A stretch of DNA of 45,837 bases, from NCBI GenBank assembly GCA_900767415.1, contig CAAFYZ010000022.1, positions 1-45,837 of the forward strand, given 5' to 3'. Each line of letters opens with the position of its first letter. Position 1 is the stretch's first letter. Below, piece by piece: positions 6,689 to 15,444 of the stretch. The notes beneath the pieces were generated by a model. It was not told the DNA's origin and did not search any database. It saw only the letters and a program-made list of their open reading frames with translations. Position numbers and translations under genes: made by a program. The stretch is from Clostridia bacterium. Its GTDB lineage: Bacteria; Bacillota; Clostridia; Oscillospirales; CAG-272.

Positions 6689-7759
6689 TTACTCCTCGCC
6701 CTTCAGTTTTTCCGCCGTCTCGACGGCGGTGAGTTCATCGACCAGGGCGTCGATCCCGCCGTTCATCACATCGTCAAGCGTATAGAGCGTACGGTTGATT
6801 CTGTGATCGGTCACGCGGGACTGCGGAAAATTGTAGGTGCGTATCTTTTCACTGCGATCGCCGCTGCCGACCTGGCTCTTTCTCGCGGCGGCGATACTGT
6901 CTGTCTGTTCTCTTTGTCTGATGTCGTAAAGTTTGGTTTTCAGAACGTGAAGCGCGCGCTCCTTGTTCTGAAGCTGACTGCGCTCGCCGTCGCACTCGAC
7001 GACGATGCCGCTCGGCTTATGAATCAGGCGGACGGCGGACTCGGTCTTGTTGATGTGCTGACCGCCCGCACCGCTCGACTTACAGGTCTCGAATCGGATA
7101 TCCTGCGGAAGGATCTCCACCTCGATGTCCTCCGCCTCGGGAAGAACCGCAACGGTAACGGTCGAAGTCTGAATCCGCCCGTTGGATTCCGTCACGGGAA
7201 TCCGCTGTACGCGGTGAACGCCGCTCTCAAACTTAAAGGCGGCGTATGCGCCTTCGCCAACCACCGAAAAGGTGATCTCCTTGATCCCGCCGAGCCCCGT
7301 CTCCGAAAGGTTCAGCACCTCGATACGGAATCCGCGGCGAACGGCATACATCGAATACATACGGTAGAGGTCGGCGGCAAAAAGCGCCGCCTCTTCCCCA
7401 CCCGCCGCCGGGCGGATCTCGACGATAACGTTTTTGGTATCGGAGGGGTCTTTCGGAATCAGAAGAAGGCGCAACGCGTCATAGAGGCGGCGTTCTTCCT
7501 TTTTCATCGAAAGATACTCTTCTTCGGCGAGGGCGCGGAGTTCCGGTTCCGATTCTTCTGCGTGCATGAGTTCTTCCGCCTCATCGCGCGCCCTGAGTGC
7601 TTCTTTGTATTCTCTGTACTTTCCGACGATCGGAGAAAGCATACTGTATTCTTTGGAGAGATCGCGATAGCGGGCGGCGTCGCTCACGGCGTCGGGTGCG
7701 GACAGAAGCCGTTCCACTTCACGGAAGCGGTCGCTCGCTTTTTCCAGTTTATCAAGCAT
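6689..7759 (-). CDS. prfA: Peptide chain release factor 1
   Basis: RF-1 reads UAA and UAG stop codons and triggers peptide release on the ribosome. The GGQ catalytic motif is present in SSGAGGQHINKTESAVRL. The codon-recognition domain and the helical N-terminal domain (DKLEKASDRFREVERLL) are complete. I take the ATG at 7759 (MLDKLEKAS, 356 residues), which matches the family's usual N-terminus. A GTG 15 bp upstream is in frame and possible. The gene lies 44 bp after the aminopeptidase gene and 8 bp before tsaC in a five-gene minus-strand operon. Confidence 0.95.
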   Translation of the reverse strand: MLDKLEKASDRFREVERLLSAPDAVSDAARYRDLSKEYSMLSPIVGKYREYKEALRARDEAEELMHAEESEPELRALAEEEYLSMKKEERRLYDALRLLLIPKDPSDTKNVIVEIRPAAGGEEAALFAADLYRMYSMYAVRRGFRIEVLNLSETGLGGIKEITFSVVGEGAYAAFKFESGVHRVQRIPVTESNGRIQTSTVTVAVLPEAEDIEVEILPQDIRFETCKSSGAGGQHINKTESAVRLIHKPSGIVVECDGERSQLQNKERALHVLKTKLYDIRQREQTDSIAAARKSQVGSGDRSEKIRTYNFPQSRVTDHRINRTLYTLDDVMNGGIDALVDELTAVETAEKLKGEE

Positions 7760-7803
7760 TCTTATTTCACTCACTCATTTCGTATTTTCGAGATGAGGGA
7801 GAT

Positions 7804-9204
7804 CTATGCAAGAAACGCGAGAAACGCCTCATACGTGGAATAGACGTCTCCCTTGGAAACCACCTCATACGGCGCGTGCATGGAAATCACGGGCACGCCG
7901 AGATCGACGGTGGCGATATTGTGCTTGGAAATATACATGGCGACCGTACCGCCGCCGCCGGCATCCACCTTGCCGAGTTCTGCCGTCTGCCAGATGACGC
8001 CGTGCTCGGCGAAAAGGCGACGGATAAAGCCGACGTATTCGGCAGAGGCGTCATTCGTCCCCGACTTTCCTCTCGCTCCCGTGAATTTACTCATCGTCGT
8101 GCCACAGGAGAGCATCGCGCTGTTGCGCTTTTCATACACGTCGGCGAAATTCGGGTCGTATGCGGCGGTGACATCGGCGGAGAGGCACATGGAATGTGCG
8201 CGGACGACGGCGGGATTTTTCCCGAGGGCGCGGGAGAGTTCGTCGATCAGGTCGACGAGAACGTCCGACTGCATCCCGGTCAGGCCGACCGAGCCGATCT
8301 CCTCTTTATCCGCGAGGATCACCATGACGGAATGTCCCGTATCCCGGGAATCGAGAAGCGCAGTCAGGGCGGGATATGCGCAGACTCTGTCGTCGTGTCC
8401 GTAAGCGGCAATCAGCGCGCGGTCAAAGCCGACGTCCTTCGCACGGAAGGCGGGGACGAGGGAAAGTTCCGCACTGATGAAATCCTCTTCGGTTACACCG
8501 TATTTTTCGTTCAGAAGGGAGAGCGCCGTCAGTTTGATTTTATCGGTCACATCGGGGTCGTCATACGGCAAGCCGCCGATCAGAATGTTGAGCGTCTCGC
8601 CCGCGATGGCAGAGCCGAGGGGTTCCGCCCCCTGCTTCGCAGCGAGGTGGGGCAAAAGATCGTTGATATAGAAGATCGGGTCGCCCTCGTCTTCACCGAC
8701 GGAGACGGTAACGCTCTCGCCGTCGGCACGTACCATCACGCCGTGCAACGCGAGAGGGATCGCCGTCCATTGATATTTTTTGATCCCGCCGTAATAGTGC
8801 GTCTTCATGAAGCCCATGCCGGCGTCTTCGTAAAGAGGAACCTGTTTCAGATCGATGCGGGGAGAGTCGATGTGTGCGGCGATGATACGGACGCCGTCGG
8901 AGGCAAGATCGTTTTCTCCGATGCGGAAGACGATCACGCTCTTGCCGCCGTTGTTATAATATTTTTGGTCTCCGACTTTCAGCGTATCTCCGAGGCGATA
9001 CTCGGTATAGCCGCCCTCTTCTACCATGGCGATGGCGGCAGAGGTCGCCTCACGCTCGGTCTTCGCTCGGTCGAGGAACGCCTTGTATCCTTCGGCATAC
9101 TCGTATATACAGCGGATCTTTTCGGCGTCCGCCTCTTCGTAGACGTTTTTCTTCTTATAGGAGAGTGCGTCCAGCATCTCTTGTCCTTTGCTCTTCTCTT
9201 TCAT
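7804..9204 (-). CDS. M18-family zinc aminopeptidase
   Basis: This is a cytosolic metallo-aminopeptidase that trims N-terminal residues from peptides, 466 residues. The metal-binding residues of the M18 family are visible in order: His in AAHIDSPRIDL, Asp in YGHDDRVCAY, Glu pair in DKEEIGSVGLTG, Asp in SADVTAAYDPN, and His in SMHAPYEVVSKGD. No signal peptide is present. AGGAG precedes the ATG. It lies 15 bp after coaE and is probably co-transcribed with it. The substrate range cannot be told from sequence. Confidence 0.92.
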   Translation of the reverse strand: MKEKSKGQEMLDALSYKKKNVYEEADAEKIRCIYEYAEGYKAFLDRAKTEREATSAAIAMVEEGGYTEYRLGDTLKVGDQKYYNNGGKSVIVFRIGENDLASDGVRIIAAHIDSPRIDLKQVPLYEDAGMGFMKTHYYGGIKKYQWTAIPLALHGVMVRADGESVTVSVGEDEGDPIFYINDLLPHLAAKQGAEPLGSAIAGETLNILIGGLPYDDPDVTDKIKLTALSLLNEKYGVTEEDFISAELSLVPAFRAKDVGFDRALIAAYGHDDRVCAYPALTALLDSRDTGHSVMVILADKEEIGSVGLTGMQSDVLVDLIDELSRALGKNPAVVRAHSMCLSADVTAAYDPNFADVYEKRNSAMLSCGTTMSKFTGARGKSGTNDASAEYVGFIRRLFAEHGVIWQTAELGKVDAGGGGTVAMYISKHNIATVDLGVPVISMHAPYEVVSKGDVYSTYEAFLAFLA

Positions 9205-9219
9205 CTCTTTTTCTCCTTT

Positions 9220-9828
9220 TTATTTTTCCGCAAGAATTTTCCGAACGATCCGCTCCGTCGTCTCCGACAATTCTGCGGCATCGCCGTTGTTTGTGATGTG
9301 GTAATCGGAATGCGAGATCAAATAATTGTCCGAATATTGCGTCGCAAAGCGCAGGCGTGCCGTCTCGCGGTCGATGCCGTCGCGCTGTACGATACGCGAG
9401 AGACGAACGTTTTCGTCCGCGCTCACGCAAACAATGGTAGTACATTCCGCATCGAAACCGGACTCAAAAAGCAGCGGTGCGTCGAAAAGTACCGCAAAGC
9501 TCCCCTTCTTTTCTTCCTCCGCGATTCTGCGTCTGACCTCTTCCAATATGTAACGATGGGTTATGGCATTCAGCTTCTGTCTCCGTTCTTCGGATCCTTC
9601 GCCCGAGAAAACAAGATCTGCCGTCTTCGCACGGTCGAGTGCCCCCTCGGGCGTCAGAACCTGCGAGCCGAGAGCTTCGGCAATTTCTTTGGTACACGGA
9701 GAAGTGTGTGAGACCATCTCATGATAAATGGCGTCTGCGTCAAGTACGGGAATCCCCGCCGCCGCAAAGATCGAGGCAACGGTGCTCTTCCCGCTTCCGC
9801 TCCCGCCGCAAAGACCGATAATTTTCAT
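9220..9828 (-). CDS. coaE: Dephospho-CoA kinase
   Basis: It catalyses the last step of coenzyme A synthesis, ATP-dependent 3'-phosphorylation of dephospho-CoA. The P-loop GLCGGSGSGKST starts at residue 5, followed by PVLDADAIYHEM (substrate-binding DAD), LLFESGFDAECTTIVCV, and a lid region rich in Arg (QRDGIDRETARLRFATQ). Start: the ATG at 9828 has GGAGGT 6 nt upstream, giving 202 residues, the normal size. It is the first gene of a five-gene minus-strand operon and has a promoter at 9919-9948. Confidence 0.95.
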   Translation of the reverse strand: MKIIGLCGGSGSGKSTVASIFAAAGIPVLDADAIYHEMVSHTSPCTKEIAEALGSQVLTPEGALDRAKTADLVFSGEGSEERRQKLNAITHRYILEEVRRRIAEEEKKGSFAVLFDAPLLFESGFDAECTTIVCVSADENVRLSRIVQRDGIDRETARLRFATQYSDNYLISHSDYHITNNGDAAELSETTERIVRKILAEK

Positions 9829-9918
9829 ATACAACCTCCGACTTCCGCATTGCGAAAGCGTCCTTTCTGTCCTTGGATTCTGTTCTTCTGTCAACTACGG
9901 TATAAAGTATACCATATT

Positions 9919-9948
9919 ATTATACAATAGTTTTTATCCGATTGTCAA
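9919..9948 (-). promoter_or_regulatory. Promoter of the coaE operon
   Basis: Minus strand TTGACA, 18 bp, TATAAT. It faces coaE and lies in the divergent gap with the P-loop ATPase gene. A possible plus-strand promoter (CTGTCA at 9957-9962, 17 bp, TATAAT at 9980-9985) serves the other side. Confidence 0.7.
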
Positions 9949-10021
9949 GAATTTTCCTGTCATTTCCCGAAAATCGGCATATAATTTAGTGAAAACCCGA
10001 AAAAGAGGAGGAATAACACAG

Positions 10022-11056
10022 ATGAAGAAAGACGATGTTGCCACACAACGACGGTATTTTGCCGCCGCCAACGGATTCACGGGATTCCGCAATTATTTCC
10101 CCGCCGTCTTCGATTCCGCAAAATATCGGCGCATCTTTGTCCTGAAAGGCGGTCCCGGGACGGGAAAAAGCAGTCTCATGAAAAAGGTATGTGCAAAATT
10201 CCCGGACGGTGCGTATCGCACGGAGGCGATCTTCTGCTCTTCCGACCCCGACTCGCTCGACGGCGTCATCGTCGAAGGAAAAGGCGGAAGGGTTGCCGTC
10301 CTTGACGGAACGGCACCGCACGAGCGGGACGCGGTAATCCCCGGAGCGGTCGACGAGATCGTAAATCTTAAAGACGCGTGGGATACGGGCGCACTCGAAC
10401 GGCGGCGCGCGGAGATCTTTTCTCTGACGGAAGAAAAGTCGGCACATTATCGGGACGCTTACCGGTATCTGTCCGCTTTTGGCAAAACGCAAAAAAATTC
10501 TGCGGCAGAAAATGAAAAATGCGATCTTCACACCATGCGTGAAGCGATCCGCTCCCTTATTCGCCATGATGCGGGCGAAGGATTTTTTTGTCGATGCCGG
10601 CTGATCCGTGCGTTCGGTTGTCGCGGTGAGGTGATGCTGCCGACCTTCTCCTCGCTTGCCGCGCGCACCTACCTTCTGCGAGGGAGTACGGCACACAAGG
10701 CGCGTCTGTTACGCGAGGCGGTCGGGATTTTTGAAGAGGAGAACATCCCCGTGACTTTCGCGCCGTCTCCGTTTGATCCCGACGTCCCGGACGGAATTCT
10801 TGCCGAGGCGGCGGGCGTCGCTCTTCTCTCCTGCGGAGAGGACGGGATTTCGTTGGACGCCGACGGATTCTTCGCCCGACGGCAGGAGGAACGCGGGGGC
10901 GACACCTCCCTTCTCACCGCCGCAAAAGAGAGTTTTCTCTCCGCGTCGGAGTCCCATTTTGCCTTGGAAAAAATTTACACCGCGGCAATGGATTTTCGCG
11001 TGATTGATCGGAAAACGGAACGGATCATCGAACGCATCGCCGATACCGTCGGGTGA
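10022..11056 (+). CDS. P-loop ATPase of unknown function (PRK06851-like)
   Basis: The 344-residue protein has a classic P-loop, VLKGGPGTGKSSLMKKV, at about residues 40-56. A second, similar half begins near residue 200. The layout matches a family of conserved uncharacterised ATPases in spore-forming Firmicutes that I know as PRK06851; the role is not established. A stretch with C-S-S-D in IFCSSDPDSLDGVIVEG and the matching APSPFDPDVPDGILAE in the second half supports the internal repeat. The second half lacks a good P-loop. The ATG at 10022 follows GAGGAGG. It stands alone, divergent from coaE and convergent with ackA, separated from the latter by a two-way terminator. Confidence 0.75.
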   Translation: MKKDDVATQRRYFAAANGFTGFRNYFPAVFDSAKYRRIFVLKGGPGTGKSSLMKKVCAKFPDGAYRTEAIFCSSDPDSLDGVIVEGKGGRVAVLDGTAPHERDAVIPGAVDEIVNLKDAWDTGALERRRAEIFSLTEEKSAHYRDAYRYLSAFGKTQKNSAAENEKCDLHTMREAIRSLIRHDAGEGFFCRCRLIRAFGCRGEVMLPTFSSLAARTYLLRGSTAHKARLLREAVGIFEEENIPVTFAPSPFDPDVPDGILAEAAGVALLSCGEDGISLDADGFFARRQEERGGDTSLLTAAKESFLSASESHFALEKIYTAAMDFRVIDRKTERIIERIADTVG

Positions 11057-11063
11057 AAAACCG

Positions 11064-11107
11064 GGGGTTGCCCGACGGAGAGAATCTTCCGAAATCCGGG
11101 CAACCCC
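11064..11107. terminator. Two-way terminator between convergent genes
   Basis: GGGGTTGCCCG pairs with CGGGCAACCCC around a 22-nt inner region. T-rich runs follow on both strands. It separates the P-loop ATPase gene from ackA. Confidence 0.75.
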
Positions 11108-11152
11108 ATTGACTTTTTATCAAATCTATGGTAAGATATTCTGCGGATACTC

Positions 11153-12361
11153 TTAACCGAGGCACTTCACGATCCGCTCGGTATCTTCGGCAATGACGAG
11201 TTCTTCGTTCGTCGGAATCATAAAGACGCCGACACGGGAATCGTCTGCGGAAATCTTCACCGGTGTGCCGCTGTGCCCGAAGTCGTTTCTCTCTTTATCC
11301 AGACGGATACCGAGGAAATCCAGTCCTTCGAGCGCGTGCTCGCGAATGTAGGGGGTATGTTCTCCGATTCCGGCGGTGAAGACCACGGCATCGAGACCGC
11401 CCATGGCGGCGGCATACGCGCCGATATACTTTTTCAACTGATAGCAGAGCATATCGAACGCAAGTTTTGCCCGCTCGTTCCCTTCTTTCATCGCGCGTTC
11501 CACATCGCGGGAGTCCGAGCCGACGCCGCTGATCCCGAGGAAACCGCAGGATTTGTTCATATAAGTTTCCATCTCGGCGGGGGTATATCCTTTTTTCTCC
11601 ATGAGGAACGGAACAATGGCGGGATCGATCGATCCGCACCGCGTCCCCATGATGACGCCGTCAAGCGGAGTGAAGCCCATCGAGGTATCCACGCACTTTC
11701 CGTCCTTCACGGCGCTGACGGACGAGCCGTTGCCGATATGACAGGTGACGATCTTCGTCCCTTTTGCCTCTTTTCCGAGAAGTTTCAGCACTTCCCCCGC
11801 TACATAGCGGTGAGAGGTGCCGTGCGCACCGTAACGACGGATTCCGTACTCTTCGTAAGCATCGTAGGAAACGCCGTACATATACGCCGGCTTCGGCATG
11901 GTCTGATGAAATGCGGTATCGAAGACCAGCACCTCGGGAACGTCGGGCAACGCCTCAAGGCATCCGTAAATCCCCATCAGGTGCGCGCCCGTATGCAAGG
12001 GGGCATACGATCTGCATTTTTCCAATGTGCGAATGACCTCGTCGGTCACGAGAACCGACTCGCTGAAATACGGTCCGCCATGCACCACGCGGTGTCCGAC
12101 GGCGCCGATCTCTCCGATGGAAGAAAGACAGCCGATCGCGGGATCGACCAGCGTCTTCGCGACAAGGCGGATCGCCGCCGTATGATCTTCCATGGGAATC
12201 TCTTTTTCACACTCTCTGCCGTCCGCCGTCTTATGAAGAAGACGGGAGTGATCGATCCCGATCCGCTCGCAGTTTCCTTTGGCGAGGACATTCCCGCTTT
12301 CGGTATCGAAAAGCTGGTATTTCAGGGAGCTCGACCCCGCGTTGACAACAAGAACTTTCAC
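11153..12361 (-). CDS. ackA: Acetate kinase
   Basis: It interconverts acetyl phosphate plus ADP with acetate plus ATP, the energy-yielding last step of acetate fermentation. Signatures: VLVVNAGSSSLKYQLFD at the N-terminus, VGHRVVHGG, FDTAFHQTMP, RRYGAHGTSH, HIGNGSSVSAVKDG, GVIMGTRCGSIDPAI and FTAGIGEH. The start is a GTG at 12361 with AAGGAG 8 nt upstream, giving 402 residues, normal for the family. The frame stays open for 60 more codons upstream, but that part is not AckA-like. No phosphotransacetylase gene is beside it; its own promoter is at 12453-12481. Confidence 0.96.
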   Translation of the reverse strand: MKVLVVNAGSSSLKYQLFDTESGNVLAKGNCERIGIDHSRLLHKTADGRECEKEIPMEDHTAAIRLVAKTLVDPAIGCLSSIGEIGAVGHRVVHGGPYFSESVLVTDEVIRTLEKCRSYAPLHTGAHLMGIYGCLEALPDVPEVLVFDTAFHQTMPKPAYMYGVSYDAYEEYGIRRYGAHGTSHRYVAGEVLKLLGKEAKGTKIVTCHIGNGSSVSAVKDGKCVDTSMGFTPLDGVIMGTRCGSIDPAIVPFLMEKKGYTPAEMETYMNKSCGFLGISGVGSDSRDVERAMKEGNERAKLAFDMLCYQLKKYIGAYAAAMGGLDAVVFTAGIGEHTPYIREHALEGLDFLGIRLDKERNDFGHSGTPVKISADDSRVGVFMIPTNEELVIAEDTERIVKCLG

Positions 12362-12452
12362 AATGATTCTCCTTTCGCCGCCGAAACGATGGCACAAACA
12401 AGCAAAACGGCTTCCTGCGTATCCCCGGCACTGTGGCGTGTATTCTGCGTCT

Positions 12453-12481
12453 ATTATACACCCGATTTCCCCGCTATGCAA
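12453..12481 (-). promoter_or_regulatory. Promoter of ackA
   Basis: Minus strand TTGCAT, 17 bp, perfect TATAAT, about 90 bp upstream of the GTG start of ackA. Confidence 0.6.
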
Positions 12482-12509
12482 GAACTTTTCCCAAAAAGGA
12501 ACGAAGAAG

Positions 12510-13721
12510 ATGAAAAATGTCGCCATCGTCGCGGAATACAACCCCTTTCATACAGGGCACGCCTATCAAATCCAAAGAATCCGCGAAGAGTTCGGTGCCG
12601 ACGCGACGGTGATCGCTCTGATGAGCGGCACCTTTGTCCAACGGGGAGATATCGCCGTCGCGGACAAATGGGTGCGTGCCGAAGCGGCGGTGCGCGGCGG
12701 CGTCGATCTGGTACTCGAACTTCCTTTTCCTTATTCGATGGCGGGGGCGGAATTCTATGCGACTGCCGCCGTGCGGCTTCTGCGGGCGATCGGAGGGATC
12801 GACGTCCTTTCTTTCGGCTCCGAATCGGGTGATCTCCCGCTTCTTTTGCGCACTGCCGAAAATATGCAAAGCGACGCCTTTCGCGCATCTCTCAGAGCCG
12901 CACTCAAAGAAAATCGTGAAGGCGGTTATGCCAAAACGACGGAAGACGTATATCGCTCGGTTTTCTCCGAGGAGATGTGCGACGGACTTTTCCGTCCCAA
13001 CAACATTCTCGCTCTCGAATATCTGAAAGCACTTGCCGCGCAAGGAGACGCCATTCGTCCTCACACCGTAAAACGGGAGGGGGCGGACTTTACGGAAAGC
13101 GGAATCGTCGCCGCCGGACATCAAAGTGCCACGGCAATCCGCAACGCGCTGAAAGCGGGCGACCTGTCGGCTCTCTCGTATCTTCCAGAAGCCGCCGCGC
13201 ACACCTATCGTGCGGCGATCCGCGACGGTGTCTGCCCTGCAGATGCCGAGCGGCTCTCCCCTGCGATTCTTTCCTTTTTTCGCTTAAACCCGACCCCGAC
13301 CGTCAGAGATCTCTGTGACGCGACGGGCGGTTTATATACCCGCCTCGCGAAGAAAAGCCGCGAGGCAACCGGCATACACTCTCTTGCGACCCTTTCGGAA
13401 ACCAAGAAATACACCAACGCGCGAATCCGTCGTGTCATGTGGTTCTCTTTCTTCGGCGTTACCTCCTCCGAAGTATCGGCACCACCGTCTTACACGCAGG
13501 TTCTCGCGTTGAACGGACGCGGACAGTCCTTCCTGAAAGCCGCAAAGCGCACCGCAACCATCCCGATTCTGACCAAGCCGTCCGCCCTGCGCGACCTTCC
13601 TCCCGAAGCCATTCCCGGGAAGAGACGCGCGGACATCGCCGACGAGGTCGCGGAATCGGCAATGCCGAAACCGAGGGCGGTAACCGCCCTTCTCCGGCAT
13701 ACGCCGTTTCTTGAAAAATAG
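12510..13721 (+). CDS. tmcAL: tRNA(Met) cytidine acetate ligase
   Basis: This is the TmcAL (former YlbM) family: it activates acetate with ATP and acetylates C34 of elongator tRNA-Met. The N-terminal nucleotidyltransferase fold shows VAEYNPFHTGHAYQI (HxGH-type motif) and MSGTFVQRGDIAVADKW, then LELPFPYSMAGAEFYA and LSFGSESGD. The 403-residue length is normal. The ATG at 12510 was chosen because the family starts at MKNVAIVAEYNPFH; a purine-rich AAGGA lies 10 nt upstream. The gene is divergent from ackA. That an acetate-using enzyme sits beside acetate kinase is suggestive, but the two are on opposite strands. Confidence 0.92.
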   Translation: MKNVAIVAEYNPFHTGHAYQIQRIREEFGADATVIALMSGTFVQRGDIAVADKWVRAEAAVRGGVDLVLELPFPYSMAGAEFYATAAVRLLRAIGGIDVLSFGSESGDLPLLLRTAENMQSDAFRASLRAALKENREGGYAKTTEDVYRSVFSEEMCDGLFRPNNILALEYLKALAAQGDAIRPHTVKREGADFTESGIVAAGHQSATAIRNALKAGDLSALSYLPEAAAHTYRAAIRDGVCPADAERLSPAILSFFRLNPTPTVRDLCDATGGLYTRLAKKSREATGIHSLATLSETKKYTNARIRRVMWFSFFGVTSSEVSAPPSYTQVLALNGRGQSFLKAAKRTATIPILTKPSALRDLPPEAIPGKRRADIADEVAESAMPKPRAVTALLRHTPFLEK

Positions 13722-13765
13722 CGATTTTTGCGGATTCTTCACAGCGTCTCTTTTTGTCGAAGCTA

Positions 13766-13794
13766 TTTACAACGGCAAACGGGTCTGCTATGAT
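13766..13794 (+). promoter_or_regulatory. Promoter of the small conserved gene
   Basis: TTTACA, 17 bp, TATGAT, about 65 bp upstream of the gene at 13857. Confidence 0.55.
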
Positions 13795-13856
13795 AGAAAC
13801 GGAAGGTGGACATGCCGCCGACATTTTCCAAATCTCAACGGAAAGGAGACTTTATC

Positions 13857-14138
13857 ATGCTGAATGCAGAAGGCATCAAGGGCGGTTTTCTCGAATATAA
13901 GGGAAGACCCCTCGTTCGTCAGGACAAAGACATCTACTACGGAGATCTCTCGGAAAACTATCATATACATATGATGATTATGACCGAGCGTGACCTCGGA
14001 AACGGAGAGGAAATTCCCGACAAAATCGTGGTTCAGCTTCTGCGCCGCGACGGCAATCCGGAGAAACAGACCCTTTCAAGCGGACTCGCCGACGCGCTGG
14101 AAACCGCGGAAGCGTGGCTCGACCGCAGCAACAAGTAA
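13857..14138 (+). CDS. Conserved small clostridial protein of unknown function
   Basis: This 93-residue protein starts at an ATG 8 nt after AAAGGAG. The core FLEYKGRPLVRQDKDIYYGDLSENYHI followed by a KIVVQLLRRD segment and a C-terminal ALETAEAWLDR helix resembles a small cytosolic family I recall from many clostridia, with no known function. No signal peptide or membrane segment is present. It has its own promoter at 13766-13794 and lies 80 bp before the DUF3048 gene, with a GC-rich hairpin at 14153-14190 between them. Confidence 0.75.
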   Translation: MLNAEGIKGGFLEYKGRPLVRQDKDIYYGDLSENYHIHMMIMTERDLGNGEEIPDKIVVQLLRRDGNPEKQTLSSGLADALETAEAWLDRSNK

Positions 14139-14152
14139 GCGGTCGACAACAC

Positions 14153-14190
14153 CGGGGCTGTCCGCACTTTAACCGCAAGCGACAGCCCCG
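14153..14190 (+). other. GC-rich hairpin just upstream of a ribosome site
   Basis: CGGGGCTGTC pairs with GACAGCCCCG (10 bp, 18-nt loop), and the stem ends directly at the GAGGAGG before the DUF3048 gene. With no T run it is not a clear terminator. It may protect or insulate the mRNA segment, or affect translation of the next gene. Confidence 0.5.
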
Positions 14191-14218
14191 AGGAGGTAAA
14201 AAGAAAGGAATGGCAAAC

Positions 14219-15334
14219 ATGAAAGCGACCAAAAAAGGCAATCTCTACCGTGTGATTGTCCTGATCCTCGTCGCCACCGTCCTTGTATGCGCCGTGGGAT
14301 TCGCGGCGGACGGCTGGCAAAACTCCCCTGCACCGGACAGCGGAAAAACCGAAGAAAACAACGGTAATACCGATGAAAATAAAGACGGCGGCAAGACGGG
14401 CGACACTCCGACGAACAAAGTGGAGGAACCCGTCATTTATATTCCCGAATTCACCGATGCGCTCACGGGTCTCGAAACATCGGAACGACTCGCAAAGACC
14501 CGCTATCTCGCATTTGTAACGGAAAACACGCAATATCTTTACGGAATGTCCTCGGCGTCCGTTGTCTTTGAATTCCCGTTAGAAAACGGGAAAACGCGCT
14601 ATCTTGTCTATCAGAACAGTCCCGAAAACCTCGGGAAGATCGGTGCGCTCGCTCCGTCGCGCGAATACATGACATCCGTCACGAAATCTTTCGACGCTCT
14701 GCCCGTGGCGGTCGGCTCGGACGATCCCGCGGAAGTGAGTTTTGAAAGCGGCGTCGCGCCCCTCGATCTTGCAAGATCCGACACCTTCGCGTACACCGAA
14801 AATACGGTGTTCCGCTATACGAACGGCGATCTGATCTCCGCGGCTCTCGAGGCGTCCGGCATCTCCCTTGTGCAAACGGAAAAGAACGCGCTTCCCTATG
14901 ACTTTTACTCTTTCGGAAAAGAACCTTCTCCGAGCGGAAAGAGTGCCTCGACCGTTCTCCTCCCCTACTCGGCGTCGAACGAAACGGAGTTGTATTATCA
15001 GGCGGAGGCGGGAGTCTATTCGTACTCCAAATGCGGCAACCGGAAAATCGACACGCTAAACGGAAAGAACATCGTCTTCCGGAACGTGTTTCTCCTTTTT
15101 GCCGATGCCACCACTTACGAAAAGGCGGACGGTGCAACCACCCTGCTCGATACCGACACTTCGGGGAGCGGGTATTATATCCGCGACGGCGTGATGACCG
15201 AATTCACATGGAAAAACATCGACGGGAAGATGGTATTTACCGATACGGACGGAAACCGTCTGAAGGTAAACCGCGGAAACTCTTATTTTTCCTTCTTCAA
15301 ATCTTCGATGAAAAAATCCGTTACCATACAATAA
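14219..15334 (+). CDS. Membrane-anchored DUF3048 (YerB-like) protein
   Basis: The 371-residue protein has an N-terminal membrane segment (VIVLILVATVLVCAVGFAA, about residues 12-30). A low-complexity Asn/Glu/Lys/Thr linker (about 32-70) follows, then an extracellular domain matching the DUF3048/YerB family. Family-like segments are ASVVFEFPLENGKTRYLVYQ, IGALAPSREYMTSVTKSFDA and, near the C-terminus, FTWKNIDGKMVFTDTDGNRL. The family's function is unknown. The usual YerB lipobox is not seen; the Cys in the membrane segment follows Val. The ATG at 14219 has AGGA 8 nt upstream; an ATG at 14210 is also possible. A strong terminator follows at 15339-15370. Confidence 0.75.
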   Translation: MKATKKGNLYRVIVLILVATVLVCAVGFAADGWQNSPAPDSGKTEENNGNTDENKDGGKTGDTPTNKVEEPVIYIPEFTDALTGLETSERLAKTRYLAFVTENTQYLYGMSSASVVFEFPLENGKTRYLVYQNSPENLGKIGALAPSREYMTSVTKSFDALPVAVGSDDPAEVSFESGVAPLDLARSDTFAYTENTVFRYTNGDLISAALEASGISLVQTEKNALPYDFYSFGKEPSPSGKSASTVLLPYSASNETELYYQAEAGVYSYSKCGNRKIDTLNGKNIVFRNVFLLFADATTYEKADGATTLLDTDTSGSGYYIRDGVMTEFTWKNIDGKMVFTDTDGNRLKVNRGNSYFSFFKSSMKKSVTIQ

Positions 15335-15338
15335 AGAG

Positions 15339-15370
15339 GACAGGCAGATAAATTCTGCCTGTCTTTTTTT
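15339..15370 (+). terminator. Intrinsic terminator after the DUF3048 gene
   Basis: GACAGGCAG pairs with CTGCCTGTC across a 7-nt loop and is followed by seven T. Confidence 0.9.
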
Positions 15371-15378
15371 ATGAAAAT

Positions 15379-15406
15379 GAATATTTTTCTCTCTTTCGGA
15401 AAGAAT
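15379..15406 (+). promoter_or_regulatory. Possible forespore (sigma-F/G-like) promoter of spoIIR
   Basis: GAATA, 14 bp, GGAAAGAAT resembles the sigma-F/G pattern, and spoIIR is a sigma-F target in Bacillus. The match is partial. Confidence 0.3.
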
Positions 15407-15444
15407 GTCGGCAGAATACATTCTTTGAAAGTGAGATAGACAGA

